Origin: UBA2421 sp002343075
GTDB taxonomy: Bacteria > Planctomycetota > Phycisphaerae > Tepidisphaerales > Tepidisphaeraceae
DNA length: 61,868 nt
Direction of reading: 5' to 3'
Assembly: GCA_937982565.1 (NCBI GenBank)
Contig: CALJLN010000049.1
Coordinates: forward strand, 1 to 61,868
Shown: positions 35,556 through 44,561 of the stretch, piece by piece
Layout of the letters: each line of letters opens with the position of its first letter
Numbering within the stretch: the first letter of the stretch is position 1
The notes under the pieces: model-generated
Database searches by the model: none
What the model was told of the DNA's origin: nothing
The model's input: the letters and a program-made list of their open reading frames with translations, nothing else
Made by a program: the position numbers and the translations under genes

Positions 35556-35708
35556 GAACAGGCACCAAGATCGGATGCCCCGCGTGAACCACGGGCGGCT
35601 CGGCGGGATGGGGGGGTCGCAGTTCTTAACGGAATGTTAGGGTGTGGTTAGTACTTAGTTTGGTTGTAAGTTGTTATGGGGTAATGGTTTAGGTGACGTT
35701 TTGCAAAA

Positions 35709-35890
35709 TGTTCCGCGCGGAACAATTTGCAGTGGGCAGTCGGCAGAGGCAGTGGGCAGGTGAATGTTCCGCGCGGAACAATTGGCTTGTTGCTCGCTGC
35801 TCCCGATTGCCTGGCCGCCGACTTACCCTCCCCCTGGCCCCCTCCCGGAGTACCAGGAGGGGGAGATGAAACATTGTTCCGCGCGGAACA
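35709..35890. repeat. Three copies of a parS-like 16-bp palindrome
   Basis: TGTTCCGCGCGGAACA occurs at 35709-35724, 35765-35780 and 35875-35890. The third extends to a 20-bp perfect palindrome with flanking AT/AT. The form matches the general parS layout TGTTYCACGTGRAACA with CGCG at the centre in place of ACGT. The sites are spaced 56 and 110 bp apart in a region with no gene. ParB binding is a hypothesis. Confidence 0.75.
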
Positions 35891-35898
35891 ATGACACC

Positions 35899-35986
35899 CC
35901 ATCTGCCCTCTGCCCTCTGCCCACCGCCCACTGCCGACTGCGCACTGCCCGCTGCCGACTGCCCACTGCTCTCTGCCCACTGCGAA
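35899..35986. repeat. Degenerate CTGCCCACTGCC-type tandem repeat
   Basis: About a dozen units of 7-8 bases of the type CTGCCC(A/T)(C/T) in tandem. The complementary form (CAGTGGGCAG, CGGCAGAGG) sits at 35730-35759, so the block can fold back. The same family is inserted in the gene at 56983-58713. The rest of 35593-36127 shows no gene. Confidence 0.8.
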
Positions 35987-36127
35987 TTCATTTCCTGGCT
36001 GCTCGCGCTCGCGGGGCATCTTTGCGGCGGTGACAGGCTGACGTGCTGGCTTTCATGGCAAGCTGCCCGTGCCACTCTTTGGTGGTACGGACAGTCTGCC
36101 TACGTTGGCGTGCCGGATAGAGTGGCG

Positions 36128-36943
36128 CTAGTCGTGGATGGTTGGCTCGTTGGTGTTGCTCAGCCCGCCGGTGTTGTAAAGGGGGAGTTCCGGGATGGGG
36201 CCTTTGGGGACGAGCGGGCGGGCGAGTTGCGACTCGGCTTTGAGGCTCGGCCCGGGAACGATGTTCAGCCGGGAGAGCGCTGCGGTGACTTGTGTATCGG
36301 TGTTGTCGAGCGAATAGGCGCGCTTGAGCAGCGGGATGGCGCGCTGCTGCTGGCTGATTGATTCGAGGTAAAGCCCGGCTTCACGGACGTAGTGGAAGTT
36401 GTTGGGGTCGATGTTTACCGCGCGCTCGTAAGCTTCGATGGCGCTGTCGTGGTCGCCTCGCTGCGCGTAGACCCTTGCGAGGATGTAGTTGTCATCGGTC
36501 TGGCCACGGGTTCGGGCGCGAAGCTCGATGGCATTGAGTTCGACATCGGTGTTGTCGCCGGTGGCAATGGCGCTGGCCCAGCCGTTGAGGACACGATAGC
36601 GAAACTCCGGGTCTTGCTTGCCTTCCATGGTCGTATCGATGACCTGGTAGCTGGTTTTGTAGGCGGCGAGTGCCTGCTGGTATTGGCCGAGCTGTTCGTT
36701 GGCGGCACCGAGGTAGTAGTAGCTACGGTAGTCGCGGGGGTTTTGCCGGACGGCATTGCGGAAGGCACCGGCGGCGTCGGCGTAGGCTTGACGGTTGTAA
36801 AGCTCGATGCCTTCCCGTCGGGAATCTTTGCTGTAGGTGACGACATCGGCACACCCGCCGACTACACCGAGTGCGACTGTCGAGAGCAGGCAAACCGACC
36901 GAAGCGACTTAAGCGACTGGCTTGTTCTGATTGATTGAATCAT
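36128..36943 (-). CDS. TPR lipoprotein
   Basis: 271 residues from ATG 36943, which has GGAGGTAG upstream. Lipobox-like VVGGC in the signal (VCLLSTVALGVVGGC). At least four TPR units: GIELYNRQAYADAAGAFRNAVRQNP, YYLGAANEQLGQYQQALAAYKTS, ILARVYAQRGDHDSAIEAYERAVNIDP and AGLYLESISQQQRAIPLLKRAY. The tail is Pro-rich. It is probably a periplasmic or outer-membrane scaffold. Its partner is unknown. Confidence 0.85.
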   Translation of the reverse strand: MIQSIRTSQSLKSLRSVCLLSTVALGVVGGCADVVTYSKDSRREGIELYNRQAYADAAGAFRNAVRQNPRDYRSYYYLGAANEQLGQYQQALAAYKTSYQVIDTTMEGKQDPEFRYRVLNGWASAIATGDNTDVELNAIELRARTRGQTDDNYILARVYAQRGDHDSAIEAYERAVNIDPNNFHYVREAGLYLESISQQQRAIPLLKRAYSLDNTDTQVTAALSRLNIVPGPSLKAESQLARPLVPKGPIPELPLYNTGGLSNTNEPTIHD

Positions 36944-37138
36944 CGCTACCTCCATGCAGCATGCGAGAATGGGTGGCACTCCGGCCACTTTGTAGTGTAA
37001 AAACTACCGGCAACTTGCAAAAATGCAAGAAAGCTGCGCGCGAGGCGAAAGCGAATCGGGCGACATTCGTCTCGCTTTCAGGAGGCGCGTGGCGCAAAAT
37101 TGCCGGCGCGGACTCGGCCGTCGCAAGGAACATTTCAG

Positions 37139-38908
37139 ATGACCATTCTTCCCGCGATCGCGATATCGGCGGTTGTACTGACGCTGGCTTACGCTGTTTA
37201 TGGCCGGCTGGTCGTGCGTTGGCTGGGTGTCGATGCGTCCCGGCCGACGCCGGCGGTGACGATGGACGACGGGAACGACTTTGTGCCCGCGGCGCCGGGG
37301 GTGGTGCTCGGCGGGCACTTTACGGCGATCGCTGCCGCAGGGCCGATTCTCGGGCCGATCATCGCCGGGCTGATGTTTGGCTGGCTCCCGGCGCTGCTTT
37401 GGATTTTACTCGGCGCGATCTTCATCGGCGGGGTGCACGATTCGGGGGCGTTGCTTGCGTCGATCCGCCATCGGGCGCAGTCGATCACACAAGTCGTCCG
37501 CGAGCACATGTCGCCGACGGCTTACGTTACCTTTCTCATGTTTGTCTGGTTGAGCCTGATCTATGTGATTATCGCGTTTACCGACGTCACCGCAGCGACG
37601 TTTGCAAAGTTCACTTCGTTTGAAGAGACCCGTGACGGCATCACCCGGAGCTTCTCGCTCAACGGAGGTGCCGTGGCGATCGGCGCGACCGGCTATCTGC
37701 TTGCGAGCGTCTCGATGGGATTGCTCTTGCGCCGGACAAAGGCGCCTTGGTGGCTGCTGCTGGTCATTCATTTCGCCGGACTGGTTGCGACCATCCAATT
37801 CGCCCCGGCGATGGCGAGCTGGCTCGCGGGTCATGGGCTGTCGTTTCTTGATACGCAGGCAACGGCCGGTGCGGGGCTGGTCAAGTGGTGGGACATGGGG
37901 CTGCTGATTTACTGCTTCATCGCCAGCATGGTGCCGATGTGGATTCTGCTGCAGCCGCGCGGGGTGATTGGCGCGACGTTTCTCTACGCGGCATTGCTGT
38001 TCGGAGTGCTCGGCACGCTCATCGGCGGTTGGGACGGTGCCGGATCGCTCGCGGTGCAGTATCCTGCGTTCAAAGGCTTTTTTTCTGCTGAGGGCGCGGC
38101 GCTGTTTCCGTTTCTGTTCATCACCATCGCCTGCGGGGCGTGCAGCGGATTTCATTCGGTCGTGGCGAGCGGAACAACCTGCAAGCAACTGCGCAGCGAG
38201 CGCGACATCAAGCCCGTTGCCTATGGCGCGATGCTGCTCGAAGCGATGGTTGCCATCTTCGCGCTCAGTTGTGTCATGGTGTTGCCCGCAACGACAAAGG
38301 CCGGCGCGCCCGATCTGGTTTATGCGCACGGCATTGCCAACTTCATGGGGTTCATCGGCATCGACAAGCAGTTTGCGCTTGGGTTTGGCCTGCTCGCATT
38401 CAGCAGTTTTGTGTTTGATACGCTCGACGTCTGCACTCGCCTCGGGAGATATGTGTTTCAGGAACTCACCGGCCTGCAAGGCATGCTCGGTGGGGCGATT
38501 GCGACGCTCGCCACGATTGCCGGCCCGGCGGTTTACCTCTGGCACGCGCCGGCCGATTGGGGCTTTCGCACTTTCTGGACCATCTTCGGCACATCGAATC
38601 AACTGCTGGCGGCGCTGACGCTGGTTGGGGTGAGTGTGTGGCTTTGGCGCACGGGCCGGCCGGTCTGGTTTGCGCTGCTGCCCGCCGGGTTTATGCTCGC
38701 ATCGACGGCGACGGCGCTGGTCATGAACTTCCTGGCTTTCCAGAAGCAGTATCGCGCCGCAGTTGCCGCGCTCAAACCCGCCGCGCCCATTTTGGTCAAC
38801 ATGATCGTAGCGGTCGTGCTGCTGGGCCTGGGCTTGCTGGTTGTCTTTGAAGCGGCGCGCGTCTGGGCCAAGAGTCGCGCGGCTGCTCAACCGCTCGCCG
38901 CAGATTGA
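37139..38908 (+). CDS. cstA: Carbon starvation protein CstA family transporter
   Basis: 589 residues from ATG 37139 (AAGGAA upstream). Many membrane helices. Family motifs: DGNDFVPAAPGVVLGGHFTAIAAAGPILGPIIAGLMFGWLPALLWILLGAIFIGGVHD near the N-terminus, then ACGACSGFHSVVASGTTCKQL and FSSFVFDTLDVCTRLGRYVFQEL. CstA proteins import peptides or pyruvate under carbon limitation. No BtsS/BtsR-type sensor is nearby, so regulation is unknown. Confidence 0.93.
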   Translation: MTILPAIAISAVVLTLAYAVYGRLVVRWLGVDASRPTPAVTMDDGNDFVPAAPGVVLGGHFTAIAAAGPILGPIIAGLMFGWLPALLWILLGAIFIGGVHDSGALLASIRHRAQSITQVVREHMSPTAYVTFLMFVWLSLIYVIIAFTDVTAATFAKFTSFEETRDGITRSFSLNGGAVAIGATGYLLASVSMGLLLRRTKAPWWLLLVIHFAGLVATIQFAPAMASWLAGHGLSFLDTQATAGAGLVKWWDMGLLIYCFIASMVPMWILLQPRGVIGATFLYAALLFGVLGTLIGGWDGAGSLAVQYPAFKGFFSAEGAALFPFLFITIACGACSGFHSVVASGTTCKQLRSERDIKPVAYGAMLLEAMVAIFALSCVMVLPATTKAGAPDLVYAHGIANFMGFIGIDKQFALGFGLLAFSSFVFDTLDVCTRLGRYVFQELTGLQGMLGGAIATLATIAGPAVYLWHAPADWGFRTFWTIFGTSNQLLAALTLVGVSVWLWRTGRPVWFALLPAGFMLASTATALVMNFLAFQKQYRAAVAALKPAAPILVNMIVAVVLLGLGLLVVFEAARVWAKSRAAAQPLAAD

Positions 38909-38932
38909 CTGGCTATAAGTTAAACCCGTCAG

Positions 38933-40471
38933 TTAGACCGCTGCGGATTCGATCTGCTGTTCGCTCCAGATCGACTTCCCGTCGGTGAGCGTTGCAGGCC
39001 CGCCGTCGGTTGCATGACGAACAGTTGATGAAACCGGCAAAGCCATCTCCGGCGCGGCGACCGGCGACGGCGCGGCGACTGCCCCGCGCGCCGATGTCCC
39101 GGCAACAGTACCCGCGTTAAACCCTGCCCGAACGTAGCTCGCAACCGGCTTGGCTGTGTATCTCGCATCCCACGCGCCGCGCGCCTGCTGACGCGCCGCT
39201 CCGATGAACGAGTCAAACGAATTGGCCCGCCCGATTGAGCTGTTGTATTTGTCTAGCAGCCGGTTTGGATCCGAAAATCCTGACGCGCTTTGGGTGAACT
39301 TGTTTCCCGTGACACTGAATCCGCTGCCGGCGTTCTTGATGCCGAAGTTCCACTTGTAAATGACGTTATCCTTAATCTGGCCGCCGCGCACACCCGATTG
39401 AATGTTGACGCCAATGTTGTTGTGCGTTCCGGCGGTGGCTTCGTGTGCGATGACGTTGTTGCGCGCCAAAAGCTGGGTCATGCTGAACGCCTCGATACCC
39501 TTGCCAAGCTGCTGCTGGCCGGTGAGATCGTTGCCTTCGAGGATGACGTTGTTCTGCACCGTACTGCTGCCGTTGCCCACCTGGACGGCAACCGGGTTGC
39601 GTGCGAAGACGTTGTTCTCCACCACCGCCCCGCCGCGCGCCAACACGCCGCGCAGGCTTGAACGCGTGATGATGTTATTTCGCACAACTAGCCCCGACGA
39701 ACCGGTGTTAAAGTAAATGCTGTGGTTGAACATCGTCGGCCCGGCCTTGGCCACGCCGGGCTTCCAGCCGTTGTGATCGAGAATGTTCTCCTCGATGGTC
39801 GTGCCTTTGGCATTGGGCCCGCCGTAGATGCCTTGTGCATGTCCGTTGCCGACCTTCTGCGCGTTGAATGCATCGACAATGACGTTGCGACGAATCTTCA
39901 CGCCCGTGAGCGCGCCATCCGGGTCGATGACAATGTTGTCCTTGTAACCCTGAATGAAATTGTCTTCGATCAGGACATTGCTTCCTTTGCGCATCACCCG
40001 AATGCCGGCAGTCTTGAAAGTGCCGTTGCTGCCGTTGTAGGTGTTGGCGTGAAAATGCAGCCCAACGACGGCGACATGGTTTACCGGGTTGGAATACTTC
40101 TGCGCGATGGTGATTCCGCCGTTGCTGCCGGTGAAGACCTTCGGCCGCGCACCGGTGCCGTATGCCGTGATGACGCTCATCTCACTGGCGCTACGGCCGG
40201 ACACAACCCAATCGGGGAAGCTCTCGTTGAAAGTATCGCCGCGCTTCAGCAGCACCCAATCGGGCATTTTGTCACGAACGAGCGTCCGGGCCTTGGCCAG
40301 CGATTTGATAGGCTTTGCGAGGGTGCCGGGGTTGCTGTCATTCCCCCCGCTGCTGCTGACGTGGATCATCCTGCTATCGGACGAAGCGCCAAGGTTGGTC
40401 CAGCCGTCGGTCCCCACGCTTACCGAGAGCAACCGGCGGGGTTCGAGCGTATCAATCAGTTTCTTTATCAT
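38933..40471 (-). CDS. Surface right-handed beta-helix protein with LEPRRLLS signal
   Basis: 512 residues from ATG 40471, with GGAAGGAAAGG just upstream. Residues 9-16 read LEPRRLLS, the N-terminal motif common in exported proteins of Phycisphaerae-type planctomycetes. Then a parallel beta-helix: repeated N-N-(V/I)-(I/F) rungs such as VLIEDNFIQGYKDNIVI, GTTIEENILDHNGW, LVVRNNIITRSS, AVVENNVFARNPVAVQVGN and STVQNNVILEGND. The fold suits binding or lysis of polysaccharide (pectate lyase-like), but no catalytic set is evident. The Ala/Pro-rich C-terminus may reach the cell wall. Confidence 0.82.
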   Translation of the reverse strand: MIKKLIDTLEPRRLLSVSVGTDGWTNLGASSDSRMIHVSSSGGNDSNPGTLAKPIKSLAKARTLVRDKMPDWVLLKRGDTFNESFPDWVVSGRSASEMSVITAYGTGARPKVFTGSNGGITIAQKYSNPVNHVAVVGLHFHANTYNGSNGTFKTAGIRVMRKGSNVLIEDNFIQGYKDNIVIDPDGALTGVKIRRNVIVDAFNAQKVGNGHAQGIYGGPNAKGTTIEENILDHNGWKPGVAKAGPTMFNHSIYFNTGSSGLVVRNNIITRSSLRGVLARGGAVVENNVFARNPVAVQVGNGSSTVQNNVILEGNDLTGQQQLGKGIEAFSMTQLLARNNVIAHEATAGTHNNIGVNIQSGVRGGQIKDNVIYKWNFGIKNAGSGFSVTGNKFTQSASGFSDPNRLLDKYNSSIGRANSFDSFIGAARQQARGAWDARYTAKPVASYVRAGFNAGTVAGTSARGAVAAPSPVAAPEMALPVSSTVRHATDGGPATLTDGKSIWSEQQIESAAV

Positions 40472-40930
40472 TTGCCTTTCCTTCCCTTCCAGAGCGATCG
40501 CGGCGCGCCGCAGTCTCCTCCGGAAGACACAACACGTCGTACGTCGCAGCGCGTCGTTGGACGGCTTGACGTCAATCCTCACTCGCTTACAACTTCGCAA
40601 CGCTTCTTCCGGCACCCTCTTCGAGACGCCGGGATTGCGATCGCCCTGGAGATAAACCGCCCGCCGGCGCGCCAATCGCGGTGCCGGCGGAAAACCGAAC
40701 GAAGCGTTGTCAATTATTCGCGGAGCATTTCAAGCGAGTATGCCAACAAAAATCATTTAATTTTATCGGTGGGCGGATGATCGTTCTAACGACCATCGTG
40801 AGAATGATGTTATCGGCACGCCGGAGTAAGTCGCCCGGCACATTCGCTCATCGCAGCCGCGGGGCGCTAAGTGAAATTGCGGGTTGTCGCGCTATGGGCA
40901 GATCGCGGTCTCGCGTCGTTGCCGCCGGAG
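40472..40930. other. Intergenic region upstream of the beta-helix gene
   Basis: 459 bp. Open frames on both strands here show no protein character. An AT-rich segment at 40740-40770 may carry the promoter of the beta-helix gene, but no clear -35/-10 pair was identified. Confidence 0.4.
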
Positions 40931-41440
40931 TCATTTCGAGAGCATTCGCTTCAGGAGTTTGATCTGCCCGGTGTGGTAGATGTCGTGCAACGCCGCGCCA
41001 ATGATCATTCGTTCCGTTTTTTCATCGATCCGCTGCGCCCCCAATTCACTCACGGCGCGTTTCAACTGGCCTTGAGTGTCGCGAAGCAATTGCATGTCGG
41101 CGCGCCAGGCATTTCGGTCGGCGGGGTCTGGAAGTCGGGGCCAGTTCGACCCCCGCCGGGGAAACCTGGCTTTGCCGGACAGCTTGGTTACGATCCGGTG
41201 CTTCCAGTACGCGGCATGAAGCAACTGCTCCCAGATGCACCTTCGGCCAGCCGGCTTGCGCAGTGCCTGCTCGATCGTCACCCCATGCAGGCAGCCCATC
41301 AAGTTTGAGCCGTGCCAGCTCGCGCGGTCGAATGCGTAATCAAGCATCCGCTGCAGCGTCTCCACTGAAGTTGCGCCAGAACGTGCCGCTGGCGATCTCT
41401 TCGCCGGTAGCGTTTTTGCCGCTGGAACTTTTGCTGGCAT
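40931..41440 (-). CDS. DinB-family protein
   Basis: 169 residues from ATG 41440, which has GGGAGGAG upstream; the longer frame to 41608 is unlikely. A Lys/Ala/Pro-rich N-terminus is followed by a DinB-like four-helix bundle: LGC-HGVTIEQAL near residue 57, IWEQLLHAAYWKHRI, and HDIYHTGQIKLLKRML, with His residues where the metal site (His triad) is expected. DinB/YfiT proteins are putative metal-dependent thiol transferases. It differs from the second DinB protein at 45511. Confidence 0.8.
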   Translation of the reverse strand: MPAKVPAAKTLPAKRSPAARSGATSVETLQRMLDYAFDRASWHGSNLMGCLHGVTIEQALRKPAGRRCIWEQLLHAAYWKHRIVTKLSGKARFPRRGSNWPRLPDPADRNAWRADMQLLRDTQGQLKRAVSELGAQRIDEKTERMIIGAALHDIYHTGQIKLLKRMLSK

Positions 41441-41704
41441 GACTCCTCCCGCTTCCATCGCTCGCCAAGCTCCGGCAAGGTGACTCGGGCCGGACGATTG
41501 TCGCGCGTGCCATTGGTCCCTGGAGCCTGGTCCGGCTTCACGTTTAGCAGAGTTTACCGATGACGTCACGGCTTCCAAATTTTCCGCAAGAACCCCTGTT
41601 TTCAGCATGCCATAGACTTGCCCAAGCCGTTTGTGGGCAGGTAGAGTCTATGGGCTTGTTGCATCAACTGGATCATCCAACTAAAGAATGTTCGTGGAGG
41701 TATC

Positions 41705-42667
41705 ATGTCCCGCCGAGATATTGCTGAATCATTTGTCGCTCCGGGTGGGCCAATTGAGACGCTCGAACAGCGCCGGCTGCTTTCGGGCGCGTCGTTCAGC
41801 AATTCGACTAACAATGTGACGGTCGAGGGAACAGCCAACTCTGATCTCATCACCATTCGCAATATTCAGTTCCGCACTGAGTTCACTCCGGAAGATTCCA
41901 ACTTTACCCAGGTGATCGAAGGTGGGGACTGGATCGAGATCAAGATCAACGGCAAGCCGTATTATTTCGACCGGGTGCGGGTCGACCGCATCAAGATCAG
42001 CAGCTTCCGTGGAAATGACCGAATCCTGGTTCAGCAGGACGAGTTGGACGAGAGCCTGAGCGTGAAGAAGAACCGCGATGATTCGATCACCCGCAAGCTG
42101 GCCGCGACGTCGCCCATCAGCATCCGGCTCGAGGTGTTTGCCGGCGGCGGTGATGACACCATCATCGGTGGCAACGCCCGCGATACCCTCAGCGGCGATG
42201 AAGGCAACGATCTTATCCTCGGCGGCAACAACAATGATTCGCTATTCGGCGGGGCCGGTCGCGACGAGATTCAGGGCGGCAATGGCAACGATTTCATCGC
42301 GGGCAACGCCGGCAACGACTTCCTGCTGGGCAACAAGGGCGACGATACCATTCTCGGCAACGAGAATGACGACTCGATCTTCGGCAACGAAGGCAACGAT
42401 GTCCTCAGCGGCGGTGACGGCGCCGACCGAATCAACGGCGGCGACGACAACGACACACTCGACGGCGGCGGCGGAAGGGACACCCTCAACGGCGAAGAAG
42501 GAAACGACAGCCTGCAAGGCGGCAACGGCGACGACCTGCTCTTCGGCAACAACGGCAACGACACACTCCGAGGCAACAGAGGCAACGACACCCTCTACTC
42601 CGGCCAGGGCAACGACACCACCGACGGCGGCGAAGACCGCGATCTGATTGATGATGTGCTGGATTGA
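41705..42667 (+). CDS. RTX-type calcium-binding repeat protein with LEQRRLLS signal
   Basis: 320 residues; GGAGGT three bases before the ATG. Residues 20-27 read LEQRRLLS, the same N-terminal motif as the beta-helix protein. From about residue 148 to the end there are some 18 nonapeptide repeats of the GGxGxDxLx type (GGGDDTIIGGNARDTLSGDEGNDLILGG and on). These fold as a calcium-binding beta-roll outside the cell. No enzymatic domain, so it is probably structural or adhesive. Confidence 0.9.
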   Translation: MSRRDIAESFVAPGGPIETLEQRRLLSGASFSNSTNNVTVEGTANSDLITIRNIQFRTEFTPEDSNFTQVIEGGDWIEIKINGKPYYFDRVRVDRIKISSFRGNDRILVQQDELDESLSVKKNRDDSITRKLAATSPISIRLEVFAGGGDDTIIGGNARDTLSGDEGNDLILGGNNNDSLFGGAGRDEIQGGNGNDFIAGNAGNDFLLGNKGDDTILGNENDDSIFGNEGNDVLSGGDGADRINGGDDNDTLDGGGGRDTLNGEEGNDSLQGGNGDDLLFGNNGNDTLRGNRGNDTLYSGQGNDTTDGGEDRDLIDDVLD

Positions 42668-42712
42668 TCTGCGTTGTAGTCCTGGACGTGTTGCATTCCT
42701 CAGGTTCAGGAT

Positions 42713-43180
42713 TTGAAACACGAAGAGCACGAAGACCACGAAGCGTACAAGGACCTGACGGAGCGCGAAGTTGTTTGGAGCGAGAAGGTGTTTTCCGGTG
42801 CTTTACCAGACAACCTCGAGCTCGTCGCAACCCAGATTGTGGACGCAGCATTCAAAGTGCATTCAAAACTCGGGCCGGGTCTGCTTGAGTCGCTTTACGA
42901 GCGGTGCCTCATGCGTGAACTGCAGAAGCGAGGTCTCCGCGTGCGACGACAAGTTCTCGTTCCGATTGAGTATGACGGCGAGCTTCTTGATGACGGGCTG
43001 CGCATTGACCTGTTGGTTGAGGAGAGCGTGATTATTGAGGTGAAAGCCACTGAGAAGCTTCTACCGATTCACGAAGCGCAGTTGCTAACGTATCTTAAGC
43101 TCACCGGCCACCGCCTCGGCTTCCTCATCAACTTCAACGTAAAATTGATCAAAGACGGAATCAAACGAATGGTTTGGTAA
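42713..43180 (+). CDS. GxxExxY protein
   Basis: 155 residues. GPGLLESLYERCL near residue 55 is the family motif; then VPIEYDGELLDDGLRIDLLVEESVIIEVKATEKLLPIHEAQLLTYLKLTG has the D-x(n)-E-x-K arrangement of PD-(D/E)XK-type folds. The function of the family is unknown. The TTG start and first residues (KHEEHEDHE) are encoded by a CACGAAG repeat; the complement of the same repeat lies just after the stop. The gene and its two repeats look like one mobile unit. Confidence 0.82.
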   Translation: MKHEEHEDHEAYKDLTEREVVWSEKVFSGALPDNLELVATQIVDAAFKVHSKLGPGLLESLYERCLMRELQKRGLRVRRQVLVPIEYDGELLDDGLRIDLLVEESVIIEVKATEKLLPIHEAQLLTYLKLTGHRLGFLINFNVKLIKDGIKRMVW

Positions 43181-43219
43181 GCCGGAGCGTGCTTCGTGTC
43201 TTCGTGTTCTTCGTGGTTA
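42719..43219. repeat. Inverted CACGAAG-type repeats flanking the GxxExxY gene
   Basis: Left arm 42719-42743: CACGAAG three times, separated by 1-2 bases. Right arm 43192-43219: CTTCGTG three times, separated similarly. The arms are inverted and enclose the GxxExxY gene with little else. The right arm also provides the first codons of the next gene (MSSCSSW). Confidence 0.75.
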
Positions 43220-44029
43220 ACAAAGAAGATCGTTCTCACCGGCGGGCCCGGTGCGGGGAAGAGTGTCATCGCTGCGGAGATTGTCCGGCGCGATGCCCGC
43301 TTTGTGCTCGTTCCCGAGGCCGCTACACAGGTTTACACCACCCTCGGGACTACCTGGGATCGGCTTGATCTTGCCAATCGCAAAGAGGCCCAGCGGATGA
43401 TCTACCGGCTGCAGGTGCAGCAGGAGACGCGTATCGCCGGAGAAAACCCCGGCAAATACCTCCTTCTCGACCGCGGAACGATCGACGGCGCGACCTACTG
43501 GCCCGACGGACCCGATGCCTACTGGGCCGACCTCGGCTCTTCACTTGAGCAGGAGCTGGCGCGCTACGATCAAGTCATCTGGCTCGAAACCGCCGCCGCC
43601 CTGGGCATTTACGACGGTGCCGCGAGCAACACCGTCCGGTTTGAAGATGCCGCCGCTGCCGTCGCCAGTGGCGAGTCGCTCTTGTCGCTCTGGTCGGGAC
43701 ACTCCCAGTTCCACCGTGTGGCAGCGCATCATGAACTGCCAAAAAAGGTTGCCGCCGTGGAACAACTGCTGCTTGATGTAATCCGATGGACGAAAGAGGC
43801 CGCGACGCAGACCCGATGGGAATGCCGGTATTCATCCTGCGAAATGATGTATCTCGAGATCGATGGCAAGCCGGGTGTGCGGATGTATCTCCATCACAGC
43901 CCGGCGAGCGCCGATCGATATAGCTTTCAAGATGTGCTCGATGGCAAGCTCGATGCCGAAGTGCGCAATTTGTTTGGCGAAGAGACGCTGAAATCGCTGA
44001 AGCGCGCCGTCAAACACCGCATGCGATAG
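43196..44029 (+). CDS. P-loop ATPase/kinase-like protein (AAA_28 type)
   Basis: 277 residues from GTG 43196. Walker A: IVLTGGPGAGKS at residues 12-23. FVLVPEAATQVYTTLG and KYLLLDRGTIDGATYWPDG correspond to the Walker B and NadR-like substrate parts. The C-terminal domain (WECRYSSCEMMYLEIDGKPGVRMYLHHSPASADRYSFQDVLDG) resembles CYTH-like folds. Fusions of AAA_28 and a CYTH-like domain are known in proteins of unknown role. The first seven codons lie in the CTTCGTG repeat, so the original N-terminus may have been replaced by repeat insertion. Confidence 0.78.
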   Translation: MSSCSSWLTKKIVLTGGPGAGKSVIAAEIVRRDARFVLVPEAATQVYTTLGTTWDRLDLANRKEAQRMIYRLQVQQETRIAGENPGKYLLLDRGTIDGATYWPDGPDAYWADLGSSLEQELARYDQVIWLETAAALGIYDGAASNTVRFEDAAAAVASGESLLSLWSGHSQFHRVAAHHELPKKVAAVEQLLLDVIRWTKEAATQTRWECRYSSCEMMYLEIDGKPGVRMYLHHSPASADRYSFQDVLDGKLDAEVRNLFGEETLKSLKRAVKHRMR

Positions 44030-44071
44030 CCGCGGGCTGGGCGATCACCTCGCAAACATGGGTGCGGTGAA

Positions 44072-44480
44072 TCAAACGCCCAACCGCTCTTTCCACGCCT
44101 TGAGCTGATCCTCAAACGGCTTCCCCCCCGCTGCGCCGGCGCTTTGGTAGCGTTTGACGACATTGTGCGCGCCAAGACACGAATAGACATCCTGATCGAG
44201 GCGCGGCAACACCGCAGTTCCCTTCGTCGCTACGCCGCTTCGTCGCTCCGTCGCTTTCTCGCGTTCCTCCGTCGCTTCGATCACCTCATTAAACGCCTCC
44301 ACGCTCAACTGCGAGAGCGCATGCTTCCCCTCCTTCTCACACCGCGTGACGAGCGTCCCCACAATATGATGCGCTGTGCGAAACGGAAGACCCCAACCTT
44401 TACCCCCGTTTGTCACCAGATACTCCGCCAGCGAAGTGGCATCCAGGAACCCGCGGTCAACGCGCGTCTGAACGATGCGT
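44072..44480 (-). pseudogene. Truncated direct copy of the 3' end of argH
   Basis: On the minus strand the frame reads DRGFLDATSLAEYLVTNGG to KRYQSAGAAGGKPFEDQLKAWKERLGV then stop, the same as the end of ArgH at 46090-47583 except for differences in between. The first two-thirds of the enzyme including the active site are missing. Where the full copy has QSQIANRKSQIQIT, this copy has EREKATERRSGVATK, so each has its own low-complexity linker. The ArsR/SRPBCC/DinB cassette lies between the two copies. Confidence 0.85.
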
Positions 44481-44527
44481 TTTCTCAATGCGCCAAGCAA
44501 CGCGCAGGCAGGACGGCGCAATTTCAC

Positions 44528-44555
44528 TTGACATATTCCGATATCGGAATATAAT
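44528..44555 (+). promoter_or_regulatory. Consensus promoter with operator in the spacer (ArsR gene)
   Basis: TTGACA (44528-44533), a 16-base spacer and TATAAT (44550-44555), both boxes perfect. The spacer lies within a 20-bp perfect palindrome, ATATTCCGATATCGGAATAT. Transcription should start about 7 bases after the -10, at ATG 44562, implying a leaderless mRNA. The ArsR product is the expected repressor. Confidence 0.85.
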
Positions 44556-44561
44556 ATGGTC

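Noticed and set aside
35709..35890. Replication origin
   Set aside because: No dnaA, parAB or DnaA-box cluster was recognised nearby. Only the palindromes resemble parS.
35899..35986. Possible CRISPR array
   Set aside because: Units are 7-8 bases, degenerate and without unique spacers. No cas genes.
37406..38890. 494-residue open frame on the minus strand
   Set aside because: It is the antisense shadow of cstA. It has no ribosome binding site or family motif, and its composition (His/Arg/Gln-rich) follows GC-rich codon bias.
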